Translations under genes and position numbers: made by a program
Part shown: positions 47,305 to 59,392 of the stretch, in pieces
Position numbering within the stretch: the first letter of the stretch is position 1
Layout of the letters: every line of letters begins with the position of its first letter
Source of the DNA: Cavia porcellus
Taxonomy: Eukaryota > Chordata > Mammalia > Rodentia > Caviidae
Assembly (NCBI RefSeq): GCF_034190915.1
Contig: NW_026947506.1
Location: 29,889,248-29,953,247, forward strand
Direction of reading: 5' to 3'
DNA: 64,000 nt
The notes under the pieces: generated by a model
What the model was told of the DNA's origin: nothing
The model's input: only the letters and a program-made list of their open reading frames with translations
Databases searched by the model: none

Positions 47305-47351
47305 ATCCACCTCTCCTTGGTCAATTACGTAGAAGTTATCTCCTTCATTCC
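47305..47351 (-). CDS. PRKAR1B: PRKAR1B coding exon 6 (47 nt)
   Basis: The acceptor is TTTTGTTACAG (AG at 47353-47352) and the donor is GAT|GTGAGT (GT at 47304-47303). It completes a Gly codon and encodes 15 residues, NEGDNFYVIDQGEVD, in CNB domain A. Skipping it would shift the frame (47 is not a multiple of 3). An Ile in FYVIDQGE differs from the human RI-beta Val I remember, and matches RI-alpha. A long CU/CA tract lies just upstream in the transcript. Confidence 0.97.
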
Positions 47352-47488
47352 CTGTAACAAAAGAGACAGGAGACATAAGATAAAACTGCCTGTTAGACAT
47401 AGGAGCTACAGTGTTTTGTAATGTTTTTCTTCCAAAGAATATCTGCAACATTGTCTACATTATAGACCTTGGCCAAGGAATACCCTGG

Positions 47489-47491
<3 letters not shown>

Positions 47492-47529
<38 letters not shown>
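47492..47529 (+). repeat. (TG)19 microsatellite
   Basis: This is a pure 38-base TG run. In PRKAR1B transcript orientation it is (CA)n, 140 nt upstream of exon 6. Confidence 0.98.
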
Positions 47530-47530
<1 letters not shown>

Positions 47531-47730
47531 CAGAGAGAGAGAGACAGAGAGAGACACAGAGACACAGAGACAGAGAGACAGAGACAGAGACAAAGACAGA
47601 GAGAGAGATCAGAAAGACAGAGAGACAAAGACAGAAAGAGATAGAGATCGGAGACAGAGAAAAGAGACAGAGAGAGAGACAGAAAAAGAGACAGAGAGAA
47701 AGAAAGAAAGAGAGAGAGACAGAGAGAGAA
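47530..47730 (+). repeat. (GA)/(GACA)-rich simple repeat, about 200 bp
   Basis: The stretch consists of AGAGAG, ACAGAG and GAAAG units with very few pyrimidines other than C. In transcript orientation it is a CU-rich tract (CUCUCU, UGUCUC). It joins the TG run without a gap to form a compound microsatellite of about 240 bp within the 616-bp intron 5. Confidence 0.97.
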
Positions 47731-47735
47731 TACAA

Positions 47736-47812
47736 ATGATCCTCATGCCTCAACCGCCTGAGTGCTGGATCACAAGCATATACCACCATGCCCGGATTCT
47801 TTTTTTTTATGA
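47736..47812 (-). mobile_element. B1-type fragment
   Basis: On the minus strand, CCGGGCATGGTGGTATATGC, TTGTGATCCAGCACTCAGGC and GGTTGAGGCATGAGGATCAT match the B1 left part. The compound microsatellite begins where the rest of the element would be expected, so it probably seeded the repeat. Confidence 0.8.
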
Positions 47813-47950
47813 CAAGATTATGAATATGTAGTTAATTTCAGTTATGTTTGTTTTCTTAAATTTTGCAAATGAGTCTTCTGGAGGACTACACAGAGCTTCT
47901 TATGCTAAAATCTTAAGCACATGAACCACCTTCCCCAGATCTGGGGCTCA

Positions 47951-48058
<108 letters not shown>

Positions 48059-50715
48059 CTACAGGTAACACCTGGTAAGGTCAAATCCTGCTGCTCTGGA
48101 CCTGTAAGACCCCCTGCCATCCAGGAGACACCCAGGTCCTATTGAAATCCATTCACAGAAATCAGTGAAAATGAGAAAATCTACCTAAGAGAGGAACACT
48201 AAACTCCTTCCTAATCCTCGGTTCAGGTTCCCACTGTGAGCCCTATCTCTCCATAGACACAGTTTGCTGCTGGCTTTTTATGAAAACGGAATCACATTAA
48301 ACACAGTTTTGGATTCCAGCTAGGAAAGAGTCATTACACAGCGTGAACATTTCTGCTGCCAATAGATACAATTCTGCTAGAAACAGCCACCAAGCCTGAT
48401 AAAGTGTTTTTTGCATTGATTTTTTTTTTTCTTTCAGAGAAAACACTTCTAGTCCAAGAACATCCTGGCTCTCGATGCAGAAATGAGTGGCGAGCTCAGC
48501 ACCTCTGCAGAGGATGTGGAGGCTCTGGAACACACAGACTTTACGAGCCACCAAGGCCAACCAGGCAGCCTGGCCACCTAATTTCCTAAATTTAGATGTG
48601 AAATGGTTGATGCAAATGATGCCCAGGGGAACCAGGAGGAGCTGGAGAAGCCCTGAGCCAGCAGAGATACTGGCAAAAGTAGAGGACGTCTATCCCATCA
48701 CCCATTTTATTGGGACTGCCATCGGAAGATAGGAAGAACATTGGTGTCACTCCCTGAAAACCAGTGACAGCCTTCAGAGACCACCCCTTAGTCCTTGGGT
48801 TCCCAAAACAGAAACTGAGGAGCCACCTGCAAAGGACAGGATGCCAGAGACTTCAGCAAGATGTGCCTGGCTCAGTGAAGCTGCAGGGGCAGCCCCTCCT
48901 GCCTGCCTAGATGGACCGGGGGACCACAGGACTGGTAGGTTGAGGTAAGCCTTGAAAGCTCACAGGGCTCCCTCACTGTACCAGTCCAGCAAACACAAAA
49001 TCAAAGATCCAGGTGACACAGGCTCCAGAAAAATCTAAGTAATTCTTAAAACAGTGGTTGTTTTCTCTCTATTCTAGAAATTCTTCTATCCCCTGATGTG
49101 TCCTTTTGTTATCTTTTGTTTGATTCTGTATGTGCTTATCTTTTCTATAGTCTTATAGTTAATTTATGTACTTATGTATTTTTAAAGAGCTGCAGTTGCT
49201 CACTGGGGAAATGTTACATCTTCCCTTTAGGGCCAACTTGAGGTTCTTAACATTTTTGAAGCATCCAAAAAAGGCGAAATCTGGACTTGAAATGTTACAA
49301 CGTGCTTATCTGAGTGTGGTACAGACTCCAAGCCCAGTACACGGAATGATGCATCCAGGACGGAAACCAGGAACTTATTCACAGCCAAACATACTTTCAA
49401 ACTAGCCTAACATGCCAAATACACCTCCAAAGATTACATATGCTGAGACACACCGCCTCTTCTCAAAGTTGCTGGAAATGAGCAGTTTGGCAAAGCATTT
49501 CAATCTGTAAGAGATGAATATGCTCCGTATGTGGAGAATAAGCCAGGCTCCCACAGAAGGCCTGGTCACATGGCTTACAAGGTGACCAGGTCCTGTCTTT
49601 TCACAAAAGTCCACTTCCTTCTTCCCTGACAGACGGGCTCCTAGCCCATGTAAGTGCAGGTCCCACAGGAATCGTTGCCTGAGGATGATTCCACAAGATT
49701 CCTCTCAACCTGATCCAGCCTTCACAATCTTCCCTTAAACTCTCAGACAGGTCTGGGAAGCCAGGAATGTGAGATCCCAAGAGAGAAGCAGGCGAGTGGC
49801 AATTAAACTACTGGAAACTGAAGACATGAGTTCACAGGCCCAAAGAATGAGACATGAGGCTCCCGTCAGCCTGGGATGGGGCTAGGCATCTGAAGGGGTG
49901 CCACTCCCAACAACTGCATCCTCTGTGTCCAGTCAGGGCAGGAGGACATAGGCTCAATGCTATAGACCCATAGAAAGAAATCCCCAGGCTGTGTTATGAA
50001 ACCTCTCTCCACACGCAGAACATCCATCAATGCACACTGAAGTGAGGCCTTGTTCTTCATGGCCAGCTCAAGACCATGCAACATCACTGACCAGGTCTGG
50101 AAGGGTCTGTTGGCAAAGGCCTGGCCTCCAGAAACAGATCTCCACTCAAATAGCAGCTGCCAGTCTGAGCCCCCTTGGCCCTGTGCCGACCACCTGAGAC
50201 CTCATAATACTCTCTTGCTCAAATTCACAAGGTCCATCTCTGTTCTCACCTTACACAACAAAGACAAACTGAAGCTTGAAAAGCTCTGGGAGACAGATGA
50301 GCCCTGGCATCAGACTCTGTTCAGGCGCCTCCACCTACACCCAGGACAAGGCATCCAACCATTGTGGAGAGGAGCAAGAGTACACAGGATGAGGGCAGGA
50401 GGCGGCAGAGTCTAGCCTAAAGACCACACTGCAGACCACTCTCCTGCTCACTGGGCCATTTAGCATCCAGTGGGTCATGTACTGTGTTACCACTGTCCCC
50501 AAAAGAGCTATAGACTTTTTACCTGGCCATGTAATTTTATGGGGTTTCCCACTCCAGCAAAGAGGTAGTCTTCAGCTCACAGTGCCCACTGACTATTCTT
50601 GTTTTACTTATGTATTTATTCCTCTATCCTCCTTGACCTTCCACAAGTCACTGCACTAGGATCTCTGTGGTACATGCTTTTGTTTGTATGTCTTAAAATT
50701 TTGAACTGTGGGCAT

Positions 50716-51143
50716 GTTCAATGATTTGGATTTGAAGTCTCCCTCCCCACCAAAAAATACCTCATGAACTAAAAAGCTTTGGTCACCAGCTGATAGGCTT
50801 TTGGGAAGGTAATTGGATGATGAGGCTCTAAGTTCACCAAATGCATTAAATCCATGGATGAGATCAAAATGGCATTACTGGGAGGTGATGGGAACTCAGG
50901 AGATGGGGCCAAGTTGAAGGCAATGGATCATGTGGATGTTAGCTGAGTACTACATCTGGTCCCAACCTCTTCACTCAGGCTCTTGCTCTCTGCTTCCGGT
51001 CTATACATGATGAACAGCCTCTGCCACATGCTTCTACCATGATGTTTCAGCAAGTGATCTAGCCAACCATGGACTGAAATCTAAAATCACAAGCTCAAAT
51101 AAACCTTCCTCCTTTAAGTGCTTTTTCTCAGGTACCAGGGAAG
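50716..51143 (+). mobile_element. MaLR-type solo LTR fragment
   Basis: The order GATTTGGATTTGAAGTCTCC, TTTGGTCACCAGCTGATAGG, GGAGATGGGGCCAAGTTGAA, CTCTGCCACATGCTTCTACC, AACCATGGACTGAAATCTAA, AAATAAACCTTCCTCCTTTA, AAGTGCTTTTTCTCAGGTA is that of MaLR-type LTRs common in rodents. It includes the internal polyadenylation signal. No internal retroviral sequence is attached. Confidence 0.7.
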
Positions 51144-51512
51144 GTGACACCTGGGCTGTGACTGAGAGCCCTTTTCTGTTTTCATCCCATGTCCCTCATC
51201 TCCAAGCTCCAGGCTTCTCTCCAAGGGCCTGTCTGCCACTCCTCTCCCGCTGGTTTCCTGTTCTCGTCCTTTGCCCATCTCGATAGTCAGCTGGTATCAT
51301 TTTTCCTGCTGAGTTACAGGAATTCCTTGTCAGTTTTATACTTTCCAAATATTTCCTGCAATTCGTCTCCTGGTCACATTCTCACAATGTCCTTAGCTAA
51401 GCAGACATCTTTCATTCAAGGGCAGTATCTTTCCTGCTCTAGGGCCTCTGCCCCTGTGGGTTCAGTAAGAGTCTGTTTCCCCATCACAAAGTCACCCAAT
51501 ACTACATGGCTG

Positions 51513-51850
51513 TGTTAATCATCCCAGGCCACTATGACCAAGCACCAGAGACTGAGCAGTTTAAGCAATATTTATTTCTCATGGTCCTAGAGACCAGAAA
51601 AGCAATCGGAAGGTCAACAGATTTGGCTTCATGAGGACTACTCCCTAGCTGGTGATGGTGGTCCCACCTAGCTGTGTCCACAACAGAAGGAGCTTGGTCC
51701 TGGCATGCCCTTACAAGGGCACTACCCCCACCCCAGGGTCCCTGGCCTCCTGTCTTTCCCAAAGCCCCACTTTCAAATACTGTCAAAGAAGCAATCAGTG
51801 ATTCAGATTATGCAATCTGGGTATAAGGAGACACAACACAGTTCATGGCA
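51513..51850 (-). mobile_element. MaLR/MLT-type LTR fragment, inverted
   Basis: On the plus strand, GTGTTAATCATCCCAGGCCA, CTGAGCAGTTTAAGCAATAT and TTATTTCTCATGGTCCTAGA are the reverse complement of the 3' part of the LTR family seen at 53.3-53.56 kb. It forms an inverted pair with that copy. Confidence 0.6.
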
Positions 51851-52004
51851 ATCACTTTCTGCTAAATGTATCATTCTCATATCTACTTCTGGGTCTCTAG
51901 CCAATCCTACAGGGGCTCCAGTTTTGGTCCCCCAGAGAGTCAATGTCACCTTGAAGATCTACAAATTGCTCCACACATGCCAAGCAGACCGAGAAGGGGA
52001 TATA

Positions 52005-53557
52005 GGTTGACACATCCTCCAAAAGTCCAGATGTTGGGAGTTCTAACCCCCAGGCTCTTACAGTATCTGGAAACAGGGTCATGCAGAAGTCACTGGTTAA
52101 TGAACTCATGATGGTGGAGAGAACTGCCTAATTCAATATGACCCATGTTTAGTTTCCCTAGTGTAGGAAATGATTCAAATATATAAAAGTACGTGATAAC
52201 CATGATTCCCCATTATGTAGCCTTGAAGCCTTATAAAATTTTCACTCATTAATGGGAACGGCTTCAATCTGGGCTGTTTGATATTATGGCCTGTGATGCA
52301 ATGAACAGCTACTTTGAAGAAAACAAGACATCATAATAGCTAGTGCTAATTAAATACCATCTTGTCTTAAAGCCACACCAAACTATGGCTCTTCTGTCTC
52401 CATTGATTTTATCATGTTGTAGCTTGCTGGATTTTATCGTATGTGGTAGTATAAACAAAAATTGTTATAGGCAAAGAGATAATATAGAAACCATTGATCA
52501 TTTTTTCTGTTATCTGGTTCTAAATACTCTACAATGCTTTCATCCACTTGAATGGTGTTACATAGTCTTGATATGTTTGATGCTATAGCATATGAAGTTA
52601 TATTCAAATATTTCAAAGAAAAGACACTATGGTAACTACTATTAAGTTGGGTTATTTGGTGGTGAAGCACTAGGTTGCTGAAAGTGTCATGCTTTAACCT
52701 GTATTGTTATGTTGTTATGCCCCCTTTTATCTCATCCTCTCCCTTATTCATTAAAAAATTATTTAATTTTTTAAATTCCTTTTTTAAACTAAGGGGAAAA
52801 AATCAAAAATCTAGCAGGATATATTATAGTAACATTTTGATTTCCTATCAACTTGAAGTCCTGTAATACCCCCGTTATCTTGTTTTGACTGATTAGACTC
52901 TATTCTGCTCTGTATGAAAGTATCAGGTATCAGAGTATAGGCAACTACTTTAAAAGCAATAAGATTCACTATGATGCCCATTCTGGTTTGACTATTATCC
53001 TCTTTTGAGGTGCTGTAAGATTTACAAAGTTTAGGTTTTATTGGTCTTGTTCTCTACTGTTTTGTTTAACTTTATAATACCTAAAGAGATAGACAATTCT
53101 TCTTAAGGATACAAGAGGCATTATGGTAACCATTGTTGATAACCTTGTACTCTGTTTTTACATCATGCGCTATGTCTATCCTTGGTTTTGACTGACAGCT
53201 TTATCATGCTTGATTTTATTCTCTTACCAAAAAAAAAAAAAAAAAAGCAGTAAGATCTAAGGGAGCAATAAAGCCCAAAATGTGTAAAAAAAAATATGAT
53301 CCATGTTCTGAAGAGCGGGCCTCAACGCGGATATACACAGGGAGAACACCATGTAAAAGACACACAGATAGAAGCATTGAGGGACATGGGAGAAGATGCC
53401 ACCTACAAGCCAACGAGAAAGGAAGGGGACAAAGCCTCATAGTCCTATGAGGGATCATCCTGCTAACACCCTGTCTTTGGACTTCCAGTAAATTTCTATT
53501 CAGGCCACCAAGTTTGTGGTATTTTATTACAGCAGCCCTAGGAAACAGGTATGGCAT
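52005..53557 (+). mobile_element. MaLR/MLT-type LTR interrupted by a retrocopy
   Basis: The left part (GACACATCCTCCAAAAGTCC, GGGAGTTCTAACCCCCAGGC, ATCTGGAAACAGGGTCATGC, CTAATTCAATATGACC) ends at about 52149. The right part resumes at 53293 (ACACCATGTAAAAGACACAC, GAAGATGCCACCTACAAGCC, GGACTTCCAGTAAATTTCTA, GGCCACCAAGTTTGTGGTAT, TTTATTACAGCAGCCCTAGG). The two halves together make one diverged solo LTR. The 1.14-kb insertion is described separately. Confidence 0.75.
52150..53292 (+). pseudogene. Processed retrocopy of an unidentified, internally repetitive RNA
   Basis: About 1.14 kb of AT-rich, ORF-free sequence ends with AATAAA at 53267-53272 and, 13 nt later, a poly(A) run of 9. The flanks aatatgacccatgtt (52135-52149) and aatatgatccatgtt (53293-53307) are a 15-bp target-site duplication with one difference. 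These are hallmarks of L1-mediated insertion of a polyadenylated RNA. Inside, a unit of about 150 bases recurs in diverged form (cores near 52195, 52310, 52475, 52625, 52835, 52955 and 53110, e.g. CATTATGGTAACCATTGTTG and CACTATGGTAACTACTATTA). I do not recognise the source. A tandem-repeat long noncoding RNA or a 3' UTR would fit. An internal A18 run lies at 53229-53246. Confidence 0.7.
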
Positions 53558-53722
53558 TTCGTGTGTAGTTGCTCATTCTATTCTCACAATGATCTTGTGG
53601 TATTTATTATTCTCCTTTATAGGTGAGAGGAAAACAGAGGCACAGAGAGACTAAGGAATGGGCTGAGGTCACACAGCTGGCAGGCAGGCCAGGAGACGTG
53701 GCTTCCGAGTCCTTGCTCTGAC
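53558..53722 (+). repeat. MIR element fragment
   Basis: GCTCATTCTATTCTCACAAT, TATTATTCTCCTTTATAGGT, AGAGGAAAACAGAGGCACAG and GAGGTCACACAGCTGGCAGG follow the MIR consensus closely in order. Its orientation is plus. Confidence 0.8.
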
Positions 53723-54714
53723 CATGACATGGAGCTACCTCTCATTTATTCAATATTTAGCTCCCATGTGTACCTGCACCTATTTCCTTAGGTCTTGTCT
53801 CCTGCTATCACTGCTGTCCCTGCTTCTCTTACTCCATCAGTGCCACAGCCTGGTGGTGCCTCTCAGACTGGAGCAGGGTGAGCCCCTCTTCTGCTTCAAG
53901 AAAGACTCAGCTCTCTGCAGATTGCATTCTTCCCATTTCTATCCTAGAACGCATTAATTGCCTCCCATACTCCAGCTGCCATGTGGCCCAGATGGCTGTG
54001 CAGACTGGGAGAATGCTGGCTTCACTGCATGAGGTCTCTCCATGCAAGAACACAGCCACCTCTCCCTTTATTCCCACCCTCCATGGAGGTTTCACACTTA
54101 CTCCTTCAAGCCTGTTGTGATCTTTACTGACTAAACGCCACTTTCAGTGGTTACTGCTCTCAGGGCTGGTGTCTCCTAAAACCAGATTCCTGGTTACTTC
54201 CTGGTGCCCCCTCCAGGCTCACACTGCCACTCCACCTCTGCTGCTGGTGGAGAAGGGAGTTAACATCTTCTTGGTTGTCATGGGAAGGAGTCTGTGTTGT
54301 TAAAATTAATTGCCTTTTAACTGACAATAAAAACTGCATGTATTTAAACACCTGGGGCTTCCTAATCCTGATTTCAAGTTGAGCTTCCATCAATTCTACT
54401 GAGTTACTTTATAATCCTGAGAGTTTTTCTGTTGATTCTGTGGGGGTCACCACAGAGATGAACTCTATTGGCCTTCCTCCTTGAAGAGTGTGCAATCCCC
54501 AGGGTTCCTCCATTAGGATGTTTGCTGTCCTGGCTAGGCATGAACTTTACTAAATTTCTAAATGGAGGGAACTTTTCTTCCATTCTTATTTTGCTAAGCA
54601 TTTTTAATATAAATATTTGCTGAACTTTACCAAAATCTTTTTAAGCATCTTTGCCATATACATGTGAATTTTGCCCTGCAGTGTGAGGGGGAGCTTGACG
54701 TGGATGGAGTGTTC

Positions 54715-54990
54715 CAAACTGGAACCATTCTTGCAGCAAGGGCAGACTCCACCTGATCACAGTGTGATTCTTTTCCACACACTGCTGGATCTCATTGGCT
54801 GTTTAGTTTTGCATCTACGTTCATAGTGAATTGGAGGCCTATAGTTTTCTCTGCTTGGATATTTTTCTCGAGCTTTGGAGTCAAGAGTACACTGGCTTCA
54901 TATGACAGGCTGGCAGCTTCCTCTTGTCATCTGTTTTTCTGGGGCAATGGAAGTCTCAGGCTTATGGTAAGCCCTCCGGGCCAGGTCTCT
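54715..54990 (-). mobile_element. Old L1 ORF2 (reverse-transcriptase region) fragment
   Basis: On the plus strand, AACCATTCTTGCAGCAAGGG, CTCCACCTGATCACAGTGTG, TTTTGCATCTACGTTCATAG and GGAGGCCTATAGTTTTCTCT are the reverse complement of the L1 ORF2 segment before the active-site region. It is a decayed, noncoding relic. Confidence 0.75.
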
Positions 54991-56264
54991 ACAGGATGTA
55001 AGGATGTTGTTGGTTATATTTCACTTTGCTTAGTGCTTACCTATCACTTTGGGCTTTCTGTTCTTCATGTGCCAACATTGGTGCCACTTTCAAAGCTAGC
55101 TCGCAACATTTACAAATTCAGAGTATTCATAAAAATCAAATGTTTGGCTTTTCTTTGAAATAAAATGGACGCTCCAGCCACATGGGGCTTTGAGTCTCAC
55201 AAAACAAAAATGTACCCCCTCCTCATCCTGCCAGGATCATGAGGCTCTCAATTTGCCCCATCCCAAGACCTATGGCCCCCACTTCATCCCACTCTTCCCA
55301 GCTGCGCTTACATACTGTGGGGTGAGCAACTTGTGGCAAGGGCTTCCTTTCTGGACATCTGGTACAACTCCCGATTGTGCATAGAGGCATCCAGGAGACT
55401 GACTCTCAGAGAAACTGAAGGCACCCTCTCCCCGAAACCTGCTGGTAGCAGCCTCACTGGACACCAACCGAGGTTCCCAAGGAGAAAGGAACCTTTGCCC
55501 AGCCCCCTGAAGGCCCAGGCAGCTTCAGAATTCTCCTGGAAGGATACAAAGATGGCTCCATGCTGACCTGGGGTGTGGGAAGGGGTAAGGTGCGGGGAGG
55601 GGGCCCCCCCACCAGGAGGGGGTACAGCTCAGGTTTTTCATCTTCTGTTCCTTAGTGCATCTCAAAAACTGCTGCAGAGTAGCTCAGCAGGTAGACTTTC
55701 CACCCCCACCTTCCCTGCAGAGAAGTCTGCTGAAGCAAACAGGTTTGGCTAGTTCTGGGAGCTAGGTGTCCCCAGGCGGAGAGGAGAGTGAGGGATCCGC
55801 AAGCAGTGGAAGCTCCTGACCCCAGAGGTCTAGAGCAGTGGGGAGACAGGGCCACACACAGTCAGCCTCTAAACACACCCCACTCCATCAATGGAACTTG
55901 TGCATTTTAGAAACGTCCCCTTCAAGCTTTAAAAAAATTTTTTTCTGTGACTTTTAAGCAAAAGCCTATGATGTTGATTGTGAAGAAAATTAACAGGATC
56001 AACTCTCATAACAAAGCAAATAGAGTTCCATCACTCTGGTATCTGTACTTTTAAATGCTTTTTAGTTTGAGGATTTCAAATCTTCATAAAGAAGAGGAGG
56101 GGGTTAGAGCCAGGACATGTGTTTATACCCTGGCTGGTGCTTCTGAGGGAACAGAAGTAAACAGCCCAAATACACAAAGAAAACTTGGGATGGAGACTAA
56201 ATGTGTATCAAGCAGCAGAAGGAATTATGAGAGGTAGAAACAGCATCTTAAAAAATAAACAGGA

Positions 56265-56364
56265 GGGCTGAGGATTTCACTCAGTGGCACAGCACCTGCC
56301 TGGCAAGTGTGAGGTCCTGAGTTCGATTCCTGGTATACCCTCACCCGCAAAAAACCAAAACAAA
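56265..56364 (+). mobile_element. ID-type SINE
   Basis: GAGGGCTGAGGATTTCACTC, AGTGGCACAGCACCTGCCTG and GAGTTCGATTCCTGGTATAC are followed by an A-rich tail. I could not identify a flanking duplication. Confidence 0.85.
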
Positions 56365-57414
56365 GAGGGAACCACCAAGTGCAGAAAACTTGGGCAAGCA
56401 CAAACTAATGCATCTTGGTACAAGGCTTCAAGATTGTGCTGCAGAGAGGGGACAGCAAGCTGACACCCTGGACCCCCTTCAGGAATGGCTGACTCTAGAG
56501 GCCAGTGCTCTGGCCCCACCTGCACAAGGTCTCTTTCAGTGCCAACCTTCTGTAGGTCAGTGCTGTTTAGAGAAGGAAGCATCCAGACTCTGTGCTGAGG
56601 CAGCCTCTGGTGCATGGGCGCCCTAGTGTCGCCCAGCTGTCCCCACGAGCGACACGGCCTAGACACCATGTTCCTGGTTTGCGCACAGGCTCTTGCACTG
56701 TTTGGGTAAAGCTCCCTCTGTTTCTCTGTTGACTGCAAGTTTCCAAATATTCCCTCTAAACAGTCATAACTCAGTCCTGGCTGTCAGCTGCAGTGCGAAA
56801 GAAGGCTGCTTGCTTAAACCAGCTTAGCAATGGGGAGAGAAGCACAGGAAGTCCAGGGTTCGAGGTGGGAACGTACAGGTGGAATCCCAGGAAACACCAG
56901 TCACGTGTCCATGATATTTGCTATCAGAAGATCTGAAGCATCTCTCACCACAGTCATCTCCAACCCAGGTCAGAAGCCCACGGCTCCTCCAGCCACAGTG
57001 CCATGGGTGCACATGCCTGGGTGCCTTGGCACTGCAGACACCAGGCCCACCTTGCCCTCTGAATCCCAATACACAGGCTCAGCTTGGTGAAATCCAGCCT
57101 CCCTGCAGCATTTCCTCCTCAGAAAAAAAAGTAGCTTCGGGGCTATTCATCACCTCGCTGCTTGTTGTGGTGGAAACAGGGATCCGGTAATTAAGTTCAA
57201 GACGGATGCTGGGGAGTATTATGAAACTGTGCTGCAGAGCACATCGAGGGAGACTGATGACATTCTTTACTGGTCTATGGAATAAAAAATGGGTTACGAG
57301 GTAAAATCTGATAGAACTTGGAGCAAAAGACAAACATCCTGCTGCAGTCAAGGACCTCAGCACCTTCTGCAGATTCAGGCGGCAGGAAGTGGGCAAGGAC
57401 AGAGGCTTCCTGAA

Positions 57415-58865
57415 CAGCACCATCAATCAGCTGGGTGAGCTGACATTTATAGAATGTTTCATCAAACAACAGCAGAACACCCCTTCTTCCCAAGTTTACC
57501 TGAAACAGTCACCATGACAGACCACACCCTGGACCATAAAATACACCTGAACAAATGGAAAGAGTACAAATCATACAAGGTGTGCTGTCAGATCATGACA
57601 GAGATTAAATCAGTAACAGAAAGATAACTAGAAAAATCCCAAGGCATTTGACCATGAAATAATACACCTCTAAATACCACATGGGTCAAAGACAAAGGTT
57701 CCAGAGGAACTGAAAAGTAATTTGAACTAAATGGAAATTAAAATACAGCATTATCAAAATGTGTGAGCTATAGCAAAACAGTATTTAAAGGGAAATCTAT
57801 AGCATTAATGTATACACTAGAAATTAAGATCTAAAATGAGCAACCTACGTTTCTACTTTGGAAGTGAGGCTTAGTGACACATATCTGTATTCTCAGTTCT
57901 TGAGAGGCTGAGGAAGAAGAACTACCATGAGATTGAAGCCAGCCTGGGTTACATAATGAGTTCAAGGCCAACCTGAATTACATAGTGAGTCTGTCTCAAA
58001 AAAATAAAATCAAACACCAACAAGCACTGTCTTCAGGCCTGCCTCAAAACAGAAAGTTTTCATCATGGGAAACTACCATATGAAGAGCAAATCAAACCCA
58101 GAATAACCAAAGGAAAAAAAATATAAGAGTAGAAATCAATGGAAATGAAAAAGGAGATTAATAGGGAAAATCAATTAAGCCAAAGCAGGTTCCTTGAACA
58201 AATCAACAAAATCTATGAGCTCCAGTCAAGCAAACCAAGAAAAAAAGGGGAAAGACACTAATTTCCAGCATCAGAAATGGAAGGGGGGACATTTCTACAG
58301 ACACCTGGACATTAAAAAGGTGTTTAAAAAATACTGTGGACAACTCTATGCCCACACACCTGGTAACTTTGATAAAATGAACCAATTCCTCAAAATAACC
58401 TGCCAAAATTCACACACAAAGAGACAATCTAAATAGGTCTCTTTAAAAGACACTGAATAATTATTAACCTTCCAAAACAGAAAGCACTAGGCCCGGATGT
58501 GTTCACTGCTGAATTCTACCAGACATTTAGGAAAAAATAATGCCAATTCTTCCTAATCACTTCCAGAAAACAGAAGCACAGGAAACACTTTCTAACTTAT
58601 TCTACAAGGACAGCATCAGCGCCAACACTATTGACGTTACAAGAAAGGAAAATTACAGACCAGTATCTCTCATGAACACAGACGTAAAATTTCTCAAAAT
58701 ATTAGCAGACTGAATCCATCAATGTATGGAAAGAATATACAATATAGACAAGTAGAATTTATTCTAGGCACATGAGCCTAGTAACATTTTAAAAATCAGC
58801 GTAACCCACATCAACAAGCTTAAGAAAAATCATATGATCATATCGGCAGGAGCAGAAAAATCACT
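57415..58865 (+). mobile_element. Old L1 ORF2 fragment with B1 insertion
   Basis: Several phrases follow L1 ORF2 in order: TTTATAGAATGTTTCATCAA, GACAGACCACACCCTGGACC, AACAAATGGAAAGAGTACAA, GGGAAATCTATAGCATTAAT, GGCCCGGATGTGTTCACTGC, GAATTCTACCAGACATTTAG, GAAAATTACAGACCAGTATC and CACATCAACAAGCTTAAGAA. Stops and indels are frequent, so it is dead. A B1 SINE sits at about 57866-58012. It is antisense to PRKAR1B. Confidence 0.85.
57866..58012 (+). mobile_element. B1-type SINE inside L1
   Basis: GAGGCTTAGTGACACATATC, TTGAGAGGCTGAGGAAGAAG, AGCCAGCCTGGGTTACATAA and GAGTCTGTCTCAAAAAAATA. The GCCTGGGTTACATAATGAGT segment is partly duplicated, as is usual for B1. Confidence 0.85.
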
Positions 58866-58907
58866 CCTTAAAATATAATACCTACCCATGATAAAAATCC
58901 AGCAGCT

Positions 58908-59100
58908 GGATCCAGGTGCGGTGGTGTATGCTCAAAATCCCAGCACTGCTAGAGGCTAAGGCAGGAGAATTGAAAGTCTGAAGCCAGCCCAAGCATTTCA
59001 GGGACTTAATGAGACTCTGTCTCAAAATTAAAAATAAAAATGGGCTGAAGATTCAGCTGGGTTCTGGGTTCAATTCTCAGTACTGGGTGGGGGGTACGGA
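58908..59100 (+). mobile_element. Dimeric B1+ID SINE
   Basis: CCAGGTGCGGTGGTGTATGC, AGAGGCTAAGGCAGGAGAAT, GAGACTCTGTCTCAAAATTA, ATGGGCTGAAGATTCAGCTG and GGTTCAATTCTCAGTACTGG follow in element order, then a purine-rich tail to about 59140. Confidence 0.85.
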
Positions 59101-59392
59101 GGAGGAAGAAAAGGAGAAGAACTTGAGGAAGAGGAAAAGAACCCACACATATATATACACCTCTCAGGGGCTCTGACAGGCTCGCAAACAACCTCCACAT
59201 GTGGCCACCACAGCTGCCATGAGGATCCCAGCTCCTGCCACACCACAACCTTGCTCAGACCTGACTTGGCCCTAATGGCATCTTTGGGTAGTGGTCATGT
59301 GCCAGGCACTGTGCTGGGCACAGGGATGATGGGAAACAGTCACACACAGTCCTCACCCCATTCAGTCCACAACAAAGTAGGAATGGAGCCCC

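Noticed and set aside
47469..47831. 120-codon frame of alternating Cys-Val then Arg-Glu-rich repeats
   Set aside because: It is a translation of the (TG)n/(GA)n microsatellite inside PRKAR1B intron 5.
58194..58436. 80-codon Lys/Gln-rich frame
   Set aside because: It lies inside a decayed L1 ORF2 fragment with stops and indels on both sides, so it is not a gene.
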